Source of the DNA: Bradyrhizobium sp. ISRA430
GTDB lineage: Bacteria; Pseudomonadota; Alphaproteobacteria; Rhizobiales; Xanthobacteraceae
Length of the DNA stretch: 64,000 bases
Direction: 5' to 3'
NCBI RefSeq assembly: GCF_029909975.1
Contig: NZ_CP094516.1
Location: 248,001-312,000 of the forward strand
Every line of letters starts with the position of its first letter. Position 1 is the stretch's first letter. Below the pieces are notes generated by a model. The model made no database searches. It saw only the letters and a program-made list of their open reading frames with translations, and was not told the DNA's origin. The translations under genes were made by a program, and so were the position numbers. This document shows, piece by piece, positions 9,012 through 17,922 of this stretch.

Positions 9012-10223
9012 ATGTTTCGATCCTTGAAGATTGCGGCCGTTGCTCTTGCTCTGTCGTTCGCGGGCGCTCCCTTCGCGCGCGCCGCCGACGTGACCTTTGA
9101 CGACACGGCGCGTTTCCTCGCAGGCATGCAGCCTTCGGCGGACTCGCCCCTTCTGCCATTGACGAGGGATCCTGTCTGGCAGCACCACGCAAAATTCTTC
9201 GACGGTGCCTTCGCCCAGCTCGAGCAGCGGCAATTGTCGAGGATCCGCAACTGGGCCGAGGTCAATCTTGCCGCGCCGAGGCCGACCATGTTCTACATGT
9301 TCAGCGGCCCGGACTTCCTCTACGCCGACGCCTTCTATTCCAAGGCGAGCACCTATGTGCTCGGCGCGCTCGAGCCGGTCGGCGCGGTGCCCGATCTGGC
9401 GAAACTGCCGCGCGGTTCGGTCGGTGCCGCGCTCTACAGCGTCGAGCGCTCGCTGAGCTCGATCCTGAGCTTTTCCTTCTTCATCACCAAGCACATGAAG
9501 GTCGACCTGCACGCCAACCAGGTCCACGGCACCTTGCCGATCCTCTACGTCTTCCTCGCACGCTCGGGCAAGACCATTCGCAACGTCGAGATGGTGGTGC
9601 TCGACGACAAGGGCGGGATGCATACGGGCAACGACAATCCGGGACCTAAGGCCACCCGCGGCATCCGCATCACCTTCGTCGGCAGCGACGGCGAGGTCCG
9701 CACGCTCTATTATTTCTCGACCGATCTCTCCAATCCCAGCGCGCGCGCAACGGGATTCCTGAAATTCTGCCAGACGCTCGGGCCCGGCAACAGCCTGCTC
9801 AAGAGCGCGTCCTATCTCCTGCATTCCGGCAACTTCACCACGGTGCGCGACTGGCTGCTCGCCAACAGCGCGACCATCATCCAGGACGATTCCGGGATAC
9901 CGCTTGCGAACTACAATGCGCGGCAATGGCGGTTCTTCCCGTTCGGCCGGTATCTCGGACCGATCGACGAATTTCCCGGCCGCTACCAGGAGCGCTACGC
10001 CGAATTGTTCACGCGCGCCCAGCCGATCGATTTCGGCATCGGCTATCGCTGGCGCACGCATGAATCAAACTTGCTGCTGTCGGTGAAGGTGCCGGGAGGT
10101 GAGGCCGTGCCGGCGGCGGAGGCGACGTCATCCGCAGAGCCGTCCCCGAAGCCGCCGCGCCCGAAGCGGCTGCGTCCACCCGAGCCGATCCCGCCGCCTG
10201 GTCGCTTCTTCTGGTTCCGTTAG
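9012..10223 (+). CDS. Secreted protein of unknown function
   Basis: 403 residues. MFRSLKIAAVALALSFAG followed by APFARA-AD is a clear signal peptide. The mature protein has a long globular region without a motif I recognise (conserved-looking blocks include FYMFSGPDFLYADAFY and VHGTLPILYVFLARSG) and a C-terminal Pro/Lys/Arg-rich tail (PKPPRPKRLRPPEP) that could bind envelope polymers. It starts 2 nt after the amino acid permease, so the two probably work together or at least share expression. No function can be assigned. Confidence 0.8.
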   Translation: MFRSLKIAAVALALSFAGAPFARAADVTFDDTARFLAGMQPSADSPLLPLTRDPVWQHHAKFFDGAFAQLEQRQLSRIRNWAEVNLAAPRPTMFYMFSGPDFLYADAFYSKASTYVLGALEPVGAVPDLAKLPRGSVGAALYSVERSLSSILSFSFFITKHMKVDLHANQVHGTLPILYVFLARSGKTIRNVEMVVLDDKGGMHTGNDNPGPKATRGIRITFVGSDGEVRTLYYFSTDLSNPSARATGFLKFCQTLGPGNSLLKSASYLLHSGNFTTVRDWLLANSATIIQDDSGIPLANYNARQWRFFPFGRYLGPIDEFPGRYQERYAELFTRAQPIDFGIGYRWRTHESNLLLSVKVPGGEAVPAAEATSSAEPSPKPPRPKRLRPPEPIPPPGRFFWFR

Positions 10224-10226
10224 TCG

Positions 10227-10439
10227 CTACCAGTGCACGCTCTGGCTCGGCACGATGAACGCCGTTGTGCTCGGCGGCATGGAAAAGCTCGTCGCCAAGT
10301 ACCAGCCTGAGCCCAGCACGAGCACCAAAAGCGCGATGATGGCGAGCAGGTCGAGGGTTCTGGGATCGTGGCCCCTCGGGCTAATTCGAAGATGCGAACC
10401 AAGGTTGAAATGAAAATGAGGGCTGATTTTCCAGCGCAT
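10227..10439 (-). CDS. Small single-span membrane protein
   Basis: 70 residues from ATG 10439, well supported by GGGAGGAAACAACA in front. After a basic, His-rich start, residues 33-53 (LLAIIALLVLVLGSGWYLATS) form one transmembrane helix with a short tail. No family recognised. It is convergent with the secreted protein gene, 3 nt from its stop. Confidence 0.6.
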   Translation of the reverse strand: MRWKISPHFHFNLGSHLRISPRGHDPRTLDLLAIIALLVLVLGSGWYLATSFSMPPSTTAFIVPSQSVHW

Positions 10440-10530
10440 TGTTGTTTCCTCCCGTGGGAGTATCAAATCAACGCGAGCGGAAAGTTCCGGTTCCGGTCGG
10501 AGCAGCGATGCACAAAGCACCGCAATAAAA

Positions 10531-10869
10531 TCAGGAGGCGTTGACGCCGCGCCAGCGGCCGTAGCGCCAGGGCAGGTACCAACGCGCGCCTTCGGGTGCG
10601 GTGAGCGGCACGCGATCGATGCCTGAAGTGCCGAAGGGATGACAGCGCAACAAACGCGCGATCGTCATCCAGCCACCGGCCCAGAGTCCGAAGCGTTCAA
10701 TCGCCTCGTCGCCGTAGACGGAGCAGGTCGGCAGGTGCCGGCAATTGTAACCGACCAATGGCGACAGCGTGTGCCGGTAAAGCCAGATCAGCGCACGGCC
10801 AAAATTGCGTGGGAGTCGCAGGAGTGAACCGGCAATTGTGGAACCGACCTCTGATGCTGAATGCTTCAT
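10531..10869 (-). CDS. yidD: Membrane protein insertion efficiency factor YidD
   Basis: 112 residues. The blocks [27 protein letters not shown] and RLLRCHPFG are diagnostic of YidD, a small membrane-associated protein that assists YidC-dependent insertion. The conserved cysteines of the CRHLPTCS segment and the RCHP segment are all present. In many bacteria yidD sits between rnpA and yidC; here it stands alone, as is common in Bradyrhizobium. The first ATG at 10869 was kept, although the family core begins near residue 17. Confidence 0.92.
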   Translation of the reverse strand: MKHSASEVGSTIAGSLLRLPRNFGRALIWLYRHTLSPLVGYNCRHLPTCSVYGDEAIERFGLWAGGWMTIARLLRCHPFGTSGIDRVPLTAPEGARWYLPWRYGRWRGVNAS

Positions 10870-11124
10870 GATGATGTGCGCCCGGCCGCAAACCTATGCC
10901 TCGAGCTGCGCGGTTCCTACGCACGGAACAGCAACATGTTGCGCGCGTGCCATATTTTGCCTGTTTTTAGGGAGCAGTGCAGCAAGTCCATATGGACGAT
11001 CTGTATTCCCCCGGATACCATTTTTGTGACAGCCGTGGGATAGGACATACGTCTGTATGATGGACTCATCGGGCGCGAAGCGGGGATAACTCGCGCAATA
11101 TCGGGGCTTGGGGAAGGAACCATT

Positions 11125-12024
11125 TTGAGACTCCTGAAGTCGCTTGATCTTCGCGGTTGGTTGGTCGTGGGAACCGCTGCTTGTTGCGTTGCGCTGGCGG
11201 GCGCGGTCGCGACCTTCACCTCTACTGCAAACGCCGGCGCTGCGCTTGAAGAGCGCAAACTGCCGATGAAGTTCAATTGGGTCGCATGCGAGCCGAACTG
11301 TCGCGGCTGGGTCAGCGCGGTCGGCATCATCACGGCGGATACGCCGAAGGCCTTCGAGGATTTCGCGCGCGGGCGCCAGCTTGGCGGGATGACCGTCGTC
11401 CTCGACTCCAGCGGTGGTTCGGTCAATGACGCGATCACGCTCGGCCGACGTTTCCGCAACCTCGGCGTCATGACCACTGTCGGCATCACGCAGCAGAACC
11501 GTGGCGGGCAGGGGGCTCGTCCGGCGGTCGCGCCCGAGGCCTACTGCGAATCCATGTGCGTGTTCCTGCTGCTGGCCGGCAAGAAGCGTTACGTGCCCGA
11601 GACTGCGCATGTACGAGTCCATCAGATCTGGATGGGCGATCGCGCCGACGACGCCAAGGCGGCGAGCTACAGCGCGCAGGATCTTATGATCGTGGAGCGC
11701 GACATCGGCCGGCTCGCCAAATACACCTTCGACATGGGCGGCGCCGGCGATTTGCTGTCGCTCGCATTGAATGTGCCGCCGTGGGAAGACCTGCACGAGC
11801 TCGACGCTGGCGAGCTGAAGCTCACCAATCTCGTGACGACTGACCTGGTGGCCGACGTGCTGCCGAACGTCAACGTCTCGGCGCCCGCGATGGCCGACCT
11901 TGCACCAAAGTCGCAGGAGAGGTTCGGCGAGGAACCGGGGCAGCCGCATCCGGCCAAGTCGACCAAGACGGCGGAAGCGTCGGTGCCGACCGGTGCCGCG
12001 CCGGTGGCGGCGTCGCAGAAGTAA
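11125..12024 (+). CDS. Periplasmic ClpP/crotonase-like protein
   Basis: 299 residues from a TTG at 11125 with GGGGAAGGAA 6 nt upstream; no ATG gives a sensible N-terminus. An N-terminal hydrophobic stretch (GWLVVGTAACCVALAGAVATF) serves as signal or anchor. The core shows VVLDSSGGSVNDAITLGRRFR, then a Cys/Ser segment ESMCVFLLLAGKKRYV and VRVHQIW, the layout of the COG3904 periplasmic ClpP-fold proteins. These resemble proteases but an active triad is not proven. The C-terminal 60 residues are a Pro/Ala-rich disordered tail. A 255-bp gap separates it from yidD on the other strand. Confidence 0.78.
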   Translation: MRLLKSLDLRGWLVVGTAACCVALAGAVATFTSTANAGAALEERKLPMKFNWVACEPNCRGWVSAVGIITADTPKAFEDFARGRQLGGMTVVLDSSGGSVNDAITLGRRFRNLGVMTTVGITQQNRGGQGARPAVAPEAYCESMCVFLLLAGKKRYVPETAHVRVHQIWMGDRADDAKAASYSAQDLMIVERDIGRLAKYTFDMGGAGDLLSLALNVPPWEDLHELDAGELKLTNLVTTDLVADVLPNVNVSAPAMADLAPKSQERFGEEPGQPHPAKSTKTAEASVPTGAAPVAASQK

Positions 12025-12034
12025 GATTCTCCTG

Positions 12035-12124
12035 GTCATTCCGGGGCGTCGCGAAGCGGCGAACCCGGAATCCGGAGATTGCGGCGCGAGATTCCGGGCG
12101 TCGCGCTGGTGCGCCCGGAATGAC
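12035..12124. repeat. Intergenic palindromic repeat, gtcattccggg type
   Basis: Imperfect inverted repeat beginning gtcattccggggcg and ending cgcccggaatgac, with inner copies of cggaatc/gattccg. A related element lies at 13987-14094. It fills the space between two convergent genes and could act as a bidirectional transcription stop. Confidence 0.8.
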
Positions 12125-12136
12125 ATCAAGAGAGAC

Positions 12137-12592
12137 TCAGCCCTGCGCGGCGGCCGGCTGCTTGGCTTTGGCCTCGATCTGGCCGATGGCATCGACGACG
12201 GCATCGAAGGTCAGCAGCGTCGAAGCGTGACGCGCCTTGTAGTCGCGGACCGGCTCGAGGAACTTGATCTCGGCCCATTTTCCGTCCGGCGGCGCGCCGT
12301 TCTCCTTCAGCATCTTGCGAACGGTTTCGCGTAACTCACGGAGTTCGCTCGCAGTCGAGCCGACGACGTGACTTGCCATGATGGATGAGGAGGCTTGGCC
12401 GAGCGCGCAGGCCTTCACGTCGTGGGCGAAGTCGGTGACGGTGTCGCCATCCATCTTCAGGTCTACCTTGACGGTCGAGCCGCAAAGTTTGGAGTGCGCG
12501 GTGGCGGTCGCATCGGGGTCCGAAAGTCGCCCCAGGCGCGGAATATTTCCGGCCAGCTCGATGATCCGCTTGTTATAGATGTCGTTCAGCAT
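12137..12592 (-). CDS. Iron-sulfur cluster assembly scaffold protein (IscU/SufU/NifU-N fold)
   Basis: 151 residues starting MLNDIYNKRIIELAGN. Two of the three cluster-ligand cysteines of the family are visible, Cys37 (SKLCGSTV) and Cys62 (KACALGQASSS). At the place of the third Cys the sequence reads KARHASTLL, so His122 seems to take its place. This is a scaffold on which [Fe-S] clusters are assembled before transfer, or a diverged relative with another role. The gene stands alone, divergent from folE across 245 bp; no suf or isc gene is next to it. Confidence 0.85.
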   Translation of the reverse strand: MLNDIYNKRIIELAGNIPRLGRLSDPDATATAHSKLCGSTVKVDLKMDGDTVTDFAHDVKACALGQASSSIMASHVVGSTASELRELRETVRKMLKENGAPPDGKWAEIKFLEPVRDYKARHASTLLTFDAVVDAIGQIEAKAKQPAAAQG

Positions 12593-12837
12593 GTGATGGA
12601 GTCCAGCACTTCCTCACCGGATCGGCCTTGGCGGGCGCCGTCCACGGTCCTATATAGGGGCGGAACTGGCGGAAAAACAGTCCAGCGGTTCGGCGGCGGT
12701 GATCCAGAATCCCGTGATCGACGTTAGGGCCGAGGACCTTTTGCGCCGAGATCGGTTGTTCTCTTCAGGCGTCCGGCGGTCCTGCCGCCCCGTCTGCCGG
12801 TGACACTCCGGCCGCAGGGCCGTCGAACGGAGTTGAC

Positions 12838-13530
12838 ATGGACGCATTGATCAAACCCATCCGCCCCAACAAGCCCGCCGACAAGCAGCCCGAGAGCCGC
12901 CCCGCGGAGCTCGATCCTTCCGAATTCCTTGCGGCCGCCGTCCGTGCCGACCAGCCGCGCCCCGCGCGCGCAGAGGCCGAGCAGGCGGTGAAGACGCTGC
13001 TCGCCTATATCGGCGAGAACACCCAACGCGAGGGTCTGCTGGACACGCCGCGACGCGTGGTCGAGGCCTTCGACGAGCTCTATCAGGGTTATCACCAGTG
13101 CCCGGCCGAGGTGCTCGACCGCACCTTCGGCGAGACCGCCGGCTATGACGACTTCGTGCTGGTGCGCGACATCGAGTTCACCTCGCAGTGTGAGCATCAC
13201 ATGATGCCGTTCTATGGCAAGGCGCACATCGCCTACACGCCGGTGGAGCGCGTCGTCGGCCTTTCGAAACTCGCGCGGCTCACCGACATCTTCGCGCGCC
13301 GGCTCCAGACCCAGGAGCACCTGACCGCCCAGATCGCGGCAGCGATCGACGAGATCCTCAAGCCCCGCGGCGTTGCCGTGCTGATCGAAGCCGAGCATAC
13401 CTGCATGTCGGTGCGTGGCGTCGCCAAGCATGGCGCGATGACGTTCACCAGCCGCTTCACCGGCATGTTCCGCGACAATCCGGCGGAGCAGGCCCGCTTC
13501 CTATCCCTGGTGCGAGGCACGCAACGCTGA
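12838..13530 (+). CDS. folE: GTP cyclohydrolase I
   Basis: 230 residues. Converts GTP to 7,8-dihydroneopterin triphosphate, first step of folate and queuosine-type pterin synthesis. The first 45 residues are a variable extension; the catalytic part starts at [22 protein letters not shown]. Zinc ligands Cys118 and His121 (SQCEHH) and Cys189 (HTCMSVRG) are present, as is [20 protein letters not shown]. Full length for the family. hisI follows after 27 nt, so the two are probably co-transcribed. Confidence 0.97.
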   Translation: MDALIKPIRPNKPADKQPESRPAELDPSEFLAAAVRADQPRPARAEAEQAVKTLLAYIGENTQREGLLDTPRRVVEAFDELYQGYHQCPAEVLDRTFGETAGYDDFVLVRDIEFTSQCEHHMMPFYGKAHIAYTPVERVVGLSKLARLTDIFARRLQTQEHLTAQIAAAIDEILKPRGVAVLIEAEHTCMSVRGVAKHGAMTFTSRFTGMFRDNPAEQARFLSLVRGTQR

Positions 13531-13557
13531 GCCTCGCGCGTAACTGGCGAGGGCTTC

Positions 13558-13980
13558 GTGTCCACCCACTCCCATGAGATTGAGGAAGGGCTCTCCTTCC
13601 AGCCCCGGTTCGACGCGGCCGGCCTCGTCACCTGTGTGGCGACGGACGCCGCGACCGGCGACGTGCTGATGGTCGCCCACATGAACGACGAGGCGCTCCG
13701 CAAGACGATAGCGACCGGCGAGGCCTGGTACTTCAGCCGCTCGCGCAACGCCTTATGGCGAAAAGGTGAGACATCGGGTCAGACCCAGCGCGTGGTCGAG
13801 ATGCGGACCGATTGCGACCAGGACGCGGTTTGGCTTCGTGTCGAGCAGGTGGGCGCGGCCTGCCACACCGGCCGCAGGTCCTGCTTCTACCGCAAGGTCG
13901 AGGCCGAGCGGGCAGGCGCGAAGCTCGTCTTCGTTGAAGCCGAGCGGCTGTTCGATCCGAACGACGTCTATAAGAAATAG
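13558..13980 (+). CDS. hisI: Phosphoribosyl-AMP cyclohydrolase
   Basis: 140 residues from GTG 13558 with GAGGG upstream. Hydrolyses phosphoribosyl-AMP to ProFAR, third step of histidine synthesis. The characteristic [28 protein letters not shown] and [14 protein letters not shown] blocks are complete, with the metal-binding DCDQD and the later [13 protein letters not shown] cysteines. It is the stand-alone single-domain form, as usual in alphaproteobacteria where hisE is separate. Located 27 nt after folE, away from the main his cluster. Confidence 0.97.
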   Translation: MSTHSHEIEEGLSFQPRFDAAGLVTCVATDAATGDVLMVAHMNDEALRKTIATGEAWYFSRSRNALWRKGETSGQTQRVVEMRTDCDQDAVWLRVEQVGAACHTGRRSCFYRKVEAERAGAKLVFVEAERLFDPNDVYKK

Positions 13981-13986
13981 CTCTCC

Positions 13987-14094
13987 GGTCATTCCGAGGC
14001 GATGCGCCAGCATCGAACCCGGAATCCATCGCTAGACATTACGCGCGGCTGAGTGGATTCCGGGTTCATCGTTACGCGATGCCCCGGAATGACC
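13987..14094. repeat. Intergenic palindromic repeat, gtcattccggg type
   Basis: Long inverted repeat starting ggtcattccgaggcgatgc and ending gcgatgccccggaatgacc, with inner arms gaacccggaatcca and tggattccgggttc. It resembles the element at 12035-12124 and sits just behind hisI. Confidence 0.85.
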
Positions 14095-14106
14095 GAGAGA
14101 GGTCTA

Positions 14107-14122
14107 TTAACTCCGCATTAAC
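14107..14122. promoter_or_regulatory. CtrA-type binding box TTAA-N7-TTAAC
   Basis: The sequence ttaactccgcattaac is an exact match to the alphaproteobacterial CtrA consensus TTAA-N7-TTAAC. It lies 79 nt upstream of the transglycosylase start at 14201 and directly behind the hisI repeat. Binding is inferred from sequence only. Confidence 0.55.
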
Positions 14123-14200
14123 CATACCTGTCCCACGGTGAGACGACAGGGCGCCGAATTGCCGGCGCTGCTCAACGCCGCGCGGAGCGGGCACTCCATC

Positions 14201-15217
14201 ATGTCGGTCGACAACTCCAGTGCCATGCAGACGGCCGGTATCGATCCGTCGCGGGCGCGCGTCGCCGGCGCGATCAAGCAGGCCTCCAATCTCTCTGGCG
14301 TCAGCTTCGAATACATGCTGACCACCGCCAAGATGGAGTCGGATTTCAATCCGACCGCGGGCGCCACCACCTCGTCCGCGCACGGGCTCTATCAGTTCAT
14401 CGACCAGACCTGGCTCGGCACGGTGAAGGAGGCTGGCGCCCAGCTCGGCTATGGCAGCTACGCCGACGCCATCACCAAGACCTTGTCCGGCAGCTACACC
14501 GTCGATGATCCCGTTCTGAAGCGGTCGATCATGGAGCTGCGCGATGATCCGGAGGCCGCTTCAAGCATGGCTGCGGCGCTGACGCAGTCCAACAGCTTCA
14601 AGCTCACCGGCCTGCTCGGGCGCCGGCCGTCCGACAGCGAACTCTACATGGCGCATTTCATGGGGGTCGGCGGTGCCGCCAAGCTGATCGCAAATGCCGA
14701 GGACAATCCGCAAGCGGTCGGCGCGCGCCTGTTCCCGAATGCGGCCGCCGCCAACCGCTCGATCTTCTACGCCCAAGACGGCCGCGCGCGCAGCATCTCC
14801 GAAGTCTATTCGGTGCTGAACTCGCGCTATGCGAGCGCGGCGAATTCAAAGGCGACGCGGAGCGCGATGGCGATGTATGGCGACACGCCGTCGATGACGC
14901 TGGTTGCGAGCACAAACGGTGTGCAGGCCACGCCCGTGATCGACAACGCTGCCTATCTCCAGACTTTCCCGGACACGCGCGCAGTGACGCCGGTCAGCGC
15001 AACATCGACAACGACGGTGGCTGACAATGCGCCGACCGCACCGGCGTTTCGCTCGATCTATCAGCCCGGCGACGCGACGCAGCCGGTCTCGACGACGGTG
15101 CAGAAATTGTGGGGCAACAATACCTCGCCGACCTCCGTTGCCTCGGCGATGCTGGAGGTGCGACCGCCGCAGCCGCTCGATCTCTTCAGCGATCGCAGCG
15201 GCACATTCTCAAGCTAG
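14201..15217 (+). CDS. Lytic transglycosylase (SLT-domain protein)
   Basis: 338 residues from ATG 14201; a GTG at 14138 would add 21 residues. The Slt signature is LTTAKMESDFNP with the catalytic Glu46, followed by GLYQFIDQTW. These enzymes cut the MurNAc-GlcNAc bond of peptidoglycan to make 1,6-anhydro ends. There is no obvious signal peptide, so secretion may be by another route such as a flagellar or type III channel, or the start may be wrong. The C-terminal third is Thr/Ser/Pro-rich and probably flexible. A perfect CtrA box upstream suggests cell-cycle or motility-linked expression. Confidence 0.85.
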   Translation: MSVDNSSAMQTAGIDPSRARVAGAIKQASNLSGVSFEYMLTTAKMESDFNPTAGATTSSAHGLYQFIDQTWLGTVKEAGAQLGYGSYADAITKTLSGSYTVDDPVLKRSIMELRDDPEAASSMAAALTQSNSFKLTGLLGRRPSDSELYMAHFMGVGGAAKLIANAEDNPQAVGARLFPNAAAANRSIFYAQDGRARSISEVYSVLNSRYASAANSKATRSAMAMYGDTPSMTLVASTNGVQATPVIDNAAYLQTFPDTRAVTPVSATSTTTVADNAPTAPAFRSIYQPGDATQPVSTTVQKLWGNNTSPTSVASAMLEVRPPQPLDLFSDRSGTFSS

Positions 15218-15443
15218 CATCTACTCTCATGTGCCGGACAAGGCGCAGCGCGCAAGCGATGCGCCGCCGAGCCGGACCCAGCTCGCGCGCGGAGAGTGGT
15301 GACAGGCGGTCTTTGTTCCCTTAACAAAACGTCAATAAAACCAGCCAGTTATGGTGAACGCTTTGTTAAGCGTCGTGGTTTATTTTGTCTTGCGGGTGAC
15401 AAGCCGTCACCATTTTTCGTTGGTTGCGTAAGCCGGAAGGACC

Positions 15444-16619
15444 ATGATCGTTCGGCAGTTCATCAGTTGGATCAGGACGGCGCCCGCTGGCGAGCGGGCA
15501 GAGGCAACGCGGGCCTTGGCCCGCGCCTGGTTGATTTCAGACCTTTCCCACGACGACCGCATTGCCGCCGAAGGCGCGCTGTTGATGCTGCTCGACGACC
15601 CGTCGCCCCTGGTACGCCGGGCGATGGCGGAAGCCTTCGCGCGCAGCGCCGAGGCGCCGGCGGCGATCGTGCGGGCGCTGTCGGCGGACCAACCGTCCGT
15701 CGCGCTGCCGGTGCTCGAACATTCCCCGCTGCTGATCGATGCCGATCTCGTCGACATCGTCGCCACCGGCAATGACGAGGTGCAATGCGCGATCGCGCGC
15801 CGCATCGCGCTGCCGGCCTCGGTCTGCGCCGCGATCGCCGAAGTCGGCTGCGCTGCCGCGGCCCTCGAGCTGATCGAAAACCCTTGTGCCGACCTCGCGC
15901 CGTTCTCCTGGGATCGCATCGTCGAGCGCCACGGCCATCTCGCCGCGATCCGCGAGGCGATGCTGGTGCTGGAGGATCTGCCGGCCGCGACGCGCGCAGC
16001 GCTCGTCGCAAAGCTGTCCGAGACGCTGGCGCAGTTCGTCGTGGCACGGAACTGGATCAGCGCCGACCGCGCCGGTCGCATGGCGACTGAGGCGCGCGAC
16101 CGCTCCACCATGAACATCGCGGCGCGCTCGCGCGGCGAGGACATGCAGGGCCTGGTGCGGCATCTGCGCGTCACGGGGCAGCTTACGGCGGGCCTGATCC
16201 TGCGCGCGCTGTTGTCGAGCAATCTCGAACTGTTCGACGCGGCGCTCGCCGAATTGTCCGATCTGCCGCTGGCACGCGTCTCCGCGCTCCTGCACGACCG
16301 TCGCGGCAGCAGCCTGCACGCACTGCTCCGCCGCGCGGGCCTGCCGGAGGCGACCTTCGCGGCCTTCCATGCCGCGCTAGAGGCCTGCCACGAGAATGGC
16401 TTCGTCGATACCGACGCCGGAGCCGTGCGGCTCCGCCGGCGCATGGTCGAGCGCGTGCTCACCCATTGCGCGACGGATCGCGGTGCCACCGGGCCACTGC
16501 TGATCCTGCTGCGCCGCTTCGCAACCGAGTCGGCGCGCGAAGAAGCGCGGCTGTTCTGCGACGAGCTCGTCGCGGACGAGGCGATCGCGCCGATTTATGA
16601 TGATCCGATCGCGGCGTAG
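15444..16619 (+). CDS. DUF2336 domain protein
   Basis: 391 residues, mostly Ala/Leu/Arg-rich helices arranged like HEAT repeats (RAEATRALARAWLISDL, PLVRRAMAEAFARS, VQCAIARRIALPA). The order and composition match DUF2336, a family common in Rhizobiales with no established biochemical role and often found near chemotaxis or flagellar regulators. The neighbours here are a CtrA-box gene and a response regulator/Hpt pair, which fits a regulatory scaffold. In the 226-bp upstream gap, TTAA-N7-TCAA at 15321 and TGAA-N7-TTAA at 15355 are degenerate CtrA half-matches. Confidence 0.82.
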   Translation: MIVRQFISWIRTAPAGERAEATRALARAWLISDLSHDDRIAAEGALLMLLDDPSPLVRRAMAEAFARSAEAPAAIVRALSADQPSVALPVLEHSPLLIDADLVDIVATGNDEVQCAIARRIALPASVCAAIAEVGCAAAALELIENPCADLAPFSWDRIVERHGHLAAIREAMLVLEDLPAATRAALVAKLSETLAQFVVARNWISADRAGRMATEARDRSTMNIAARSRGEDMQGLVRHLRVTGQLTAGLILRALLSSNLELFDAALAELSDLPLARVSALLHDRRGSSLHALLRRAGLPEATFAAFHAALEACHENGFVDTDAGAVRLRRRMVERVLTHCATDRGATGPLLILLRRFATESAREEARLFCDELVADEAIAPIYDDPIAA

Positions 16620-16660
16620 TTCAACGCTGGCGATGGAGCCGGGCGGGACCCTCGAACTCC

Positions 16661-16737
16661 GTCATTGCGAGCGCAGCGAAGCAATCCAGACTGTTCCCGC
16701 GGAGGGTTCTGGATTGCTTCGCTGCGCTCGCAATGAC
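16661..16737. repeat. 30-bp perfect inverted repeat, gtcattgcgagcgcagcga type
   Basis: Left arm 16661-16690 begins gtcattgcgagcgcagcga and the right arm 16708-16737 is its exact reverse complement, with a 17-nt loop. The same element occurs at 30010-30088. It lies between the convergent DUF2336 and Hpt genes and can form a long hairpin in either transcript. Confidence 0.92.
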
Positions 16738-16747
16738 GAGGGGAGAG

Positions 16748-17326
16748 TTAATCTCCCGGCACGATGCTCGGCGCCAGGATCGCTTCGAGATGCTCGGGAC
16801 GATCGCGATTGACGTGGGTGAGATATTCGTCGGCGACCTTGCGCAGGCGGCGGCTGAGCTCGCCGGAGACGCTGAGGCTGTCGAGCCTGGTGTTCTCGTG
16901 CACGATCGCCGCGATGGCATTGATGTGGTGCGCGAACAGCTCCGCGGGGACCTTGGCGAGATCGGGCGCATGCTCGATGACCCGACACAGGCTCTCGGCG
17001 ATTCCGGCCGCCGACGGGAAGCCGAACGTCGCGGCATCGCCCTTGATGTCGTGAGCAGCGCGGAACAGCTCTCCGCGCCGGGCGTCATCGAAGCCGTCTT
17101 GCTGGATGGCGGCCCAGGCGGCAGACAGCCGGTTGACCTCGCTCGTCATCCAGTCCTTGAACTCGCCGGAGAGGCCGGCCAGCGCCTGCTCGGCGCGCCC
17201 GACCGGATCGTCCATGTCCTTGGCCTCGACCCGACGCAGCACCTTGCGCAGCGGATTGGGCTGCGTGATCACGTGATGGGTGGCGAAGGCCTTGACCTCG
17301 ATGTCCCTTGCGCTGTTCTTCGCCAT
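16748..17326 (-). CDS. Hpt-domain phosphotransfer protein
   Basis: 192 residues. ELFRAAHDIKGDAATFGFP is the Hpt helix with the phospho-accepting His92; LCRVIEHAPDL and the following helices complete the four-helix bundle. No kinase domain is present, so it would pass phosphate between a hybrid kinase and a response regulator. The first 45 residues are a basic extension. The response regulator gene lies 27 nt upstream on the same strand, so the two are likely an operon and partners. Confidence 0.88.
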   Translation of the reverse strand: MAKNSARDIEVKAFATHHVITQPNPLRKVLRRVEAKDMDDPVGRAEQALAGLSGEFKDWMTSEVNRLSAAWAAIQQDGFDDARRGELFRAAHDIKGDAATFGFPSAAGIAESLCRVIEHAPDLAKVPAELFAHHINAIAAIVHENTRLDSLSVSGELSRRLRKVADEYLTHVNRDRPEHLEAILAPSIVPGD

Positions 17327-17353
17327 GATCCCTGCCTCGCCTGAGACGTTGCG

Positions 17354-17899
17354 CTAGATGGAGGAGCGGGCCTTGTCGAGCAGCGAGGGCTGCTGGAGCA
17401 CCTCGTGCTTCTCGCCGACGCGGCGCTCGGGACCCATATAGGCGGAGTTGATGTTGCGGCGGCGGTCGGGCCCGAAATAGGTCTTGGTCTTGATGAAGGG
17501 CCGGGGATTGGCGACCACGTTGAGGATGCGCTGATAGAGGGCCTTGGCCGAGATCGGCTTGGCAAGGAATTCGGTGACCCCGGCATCGCGCGCGACCGTG
17601 ACCCGGCGCTTCTCTGAATGTCCCGTCAGCATGATGATCGGCGCGTAGGGGTTACCCTTGGATTCCGGCTGCCGGATCATCTGCGCAAGCTCGAGCCCGT
17701 CGAAGATCGGCATCGCCCAGTCGGTGATGACGATGTCGGGTACGTAATGGCTGTACATTTCGAGCGCGGTCGCGCCGTCCTCGGCCTCATAGACTTCACG
17801 CGCGCCGAAAGAATGCAGCAGCGTCCGCAGGATGCGGCGCATGTGCGGATTGTCGTCACAGACGAGGAAGCGCAGCTTGTTGAAGTCGATGCGGAACAT
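17354..17899 (-). CDS. Single-domain response regulator with C-terminal tail
   Basis: 181 residues. The receiver domain spans about 8-130: acidic pair Asp15/Asp16 (VCDDNPHMRR), phosphorylation site Asp60 (VITDWAMP), conserved Thr in MLTGH and Lys114 (FLAKPIS). The remaining 50 residues contain two basic repeats, YFGPDRRR and YMGPERRVGE, and no DNA-binding fold. Output is probably by protein contact. It precedes the Hpt gene. A 12-bp inverted repeat with TTAAC cores lies 24 nt upstream of the start. Confidence 0.92.
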   Translation of the reverse strand: MFRIDFNKLRFLVCDDNPHMRRILRTLLHSFGAREVYEAEDGATALEMYSHYVPDIVITDWAMPIFDGLELAQMIRQPESKGNPYAPIIMLTGHSEKRRVTVARDAGVTEFLAKPISAKALYQRILNVVANPRPFIKTKTYFGPDRRRNINSAYMGPERRVGEKHEVLQQPSLLDKARSSI

Positions 17900-17922
17900 G
17901 ACGCCCGGGCCAAAGCGGTCAA

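Noticed and set aside
8952..10061. 369-codon minus-strand frame opposite the permease-coupled secreted protein
   Set aside because: Antisense shadow; the plus-strand frame has a signal peptide and is coupled to the permease.
15321..15369. Two CtrA-like sites upstream of the DUF2336 gene
   Set aside because: TTAA-N7-TCAA and TGAA-N7-TTAA each have a mismatch in an invariant half; too weak to call.
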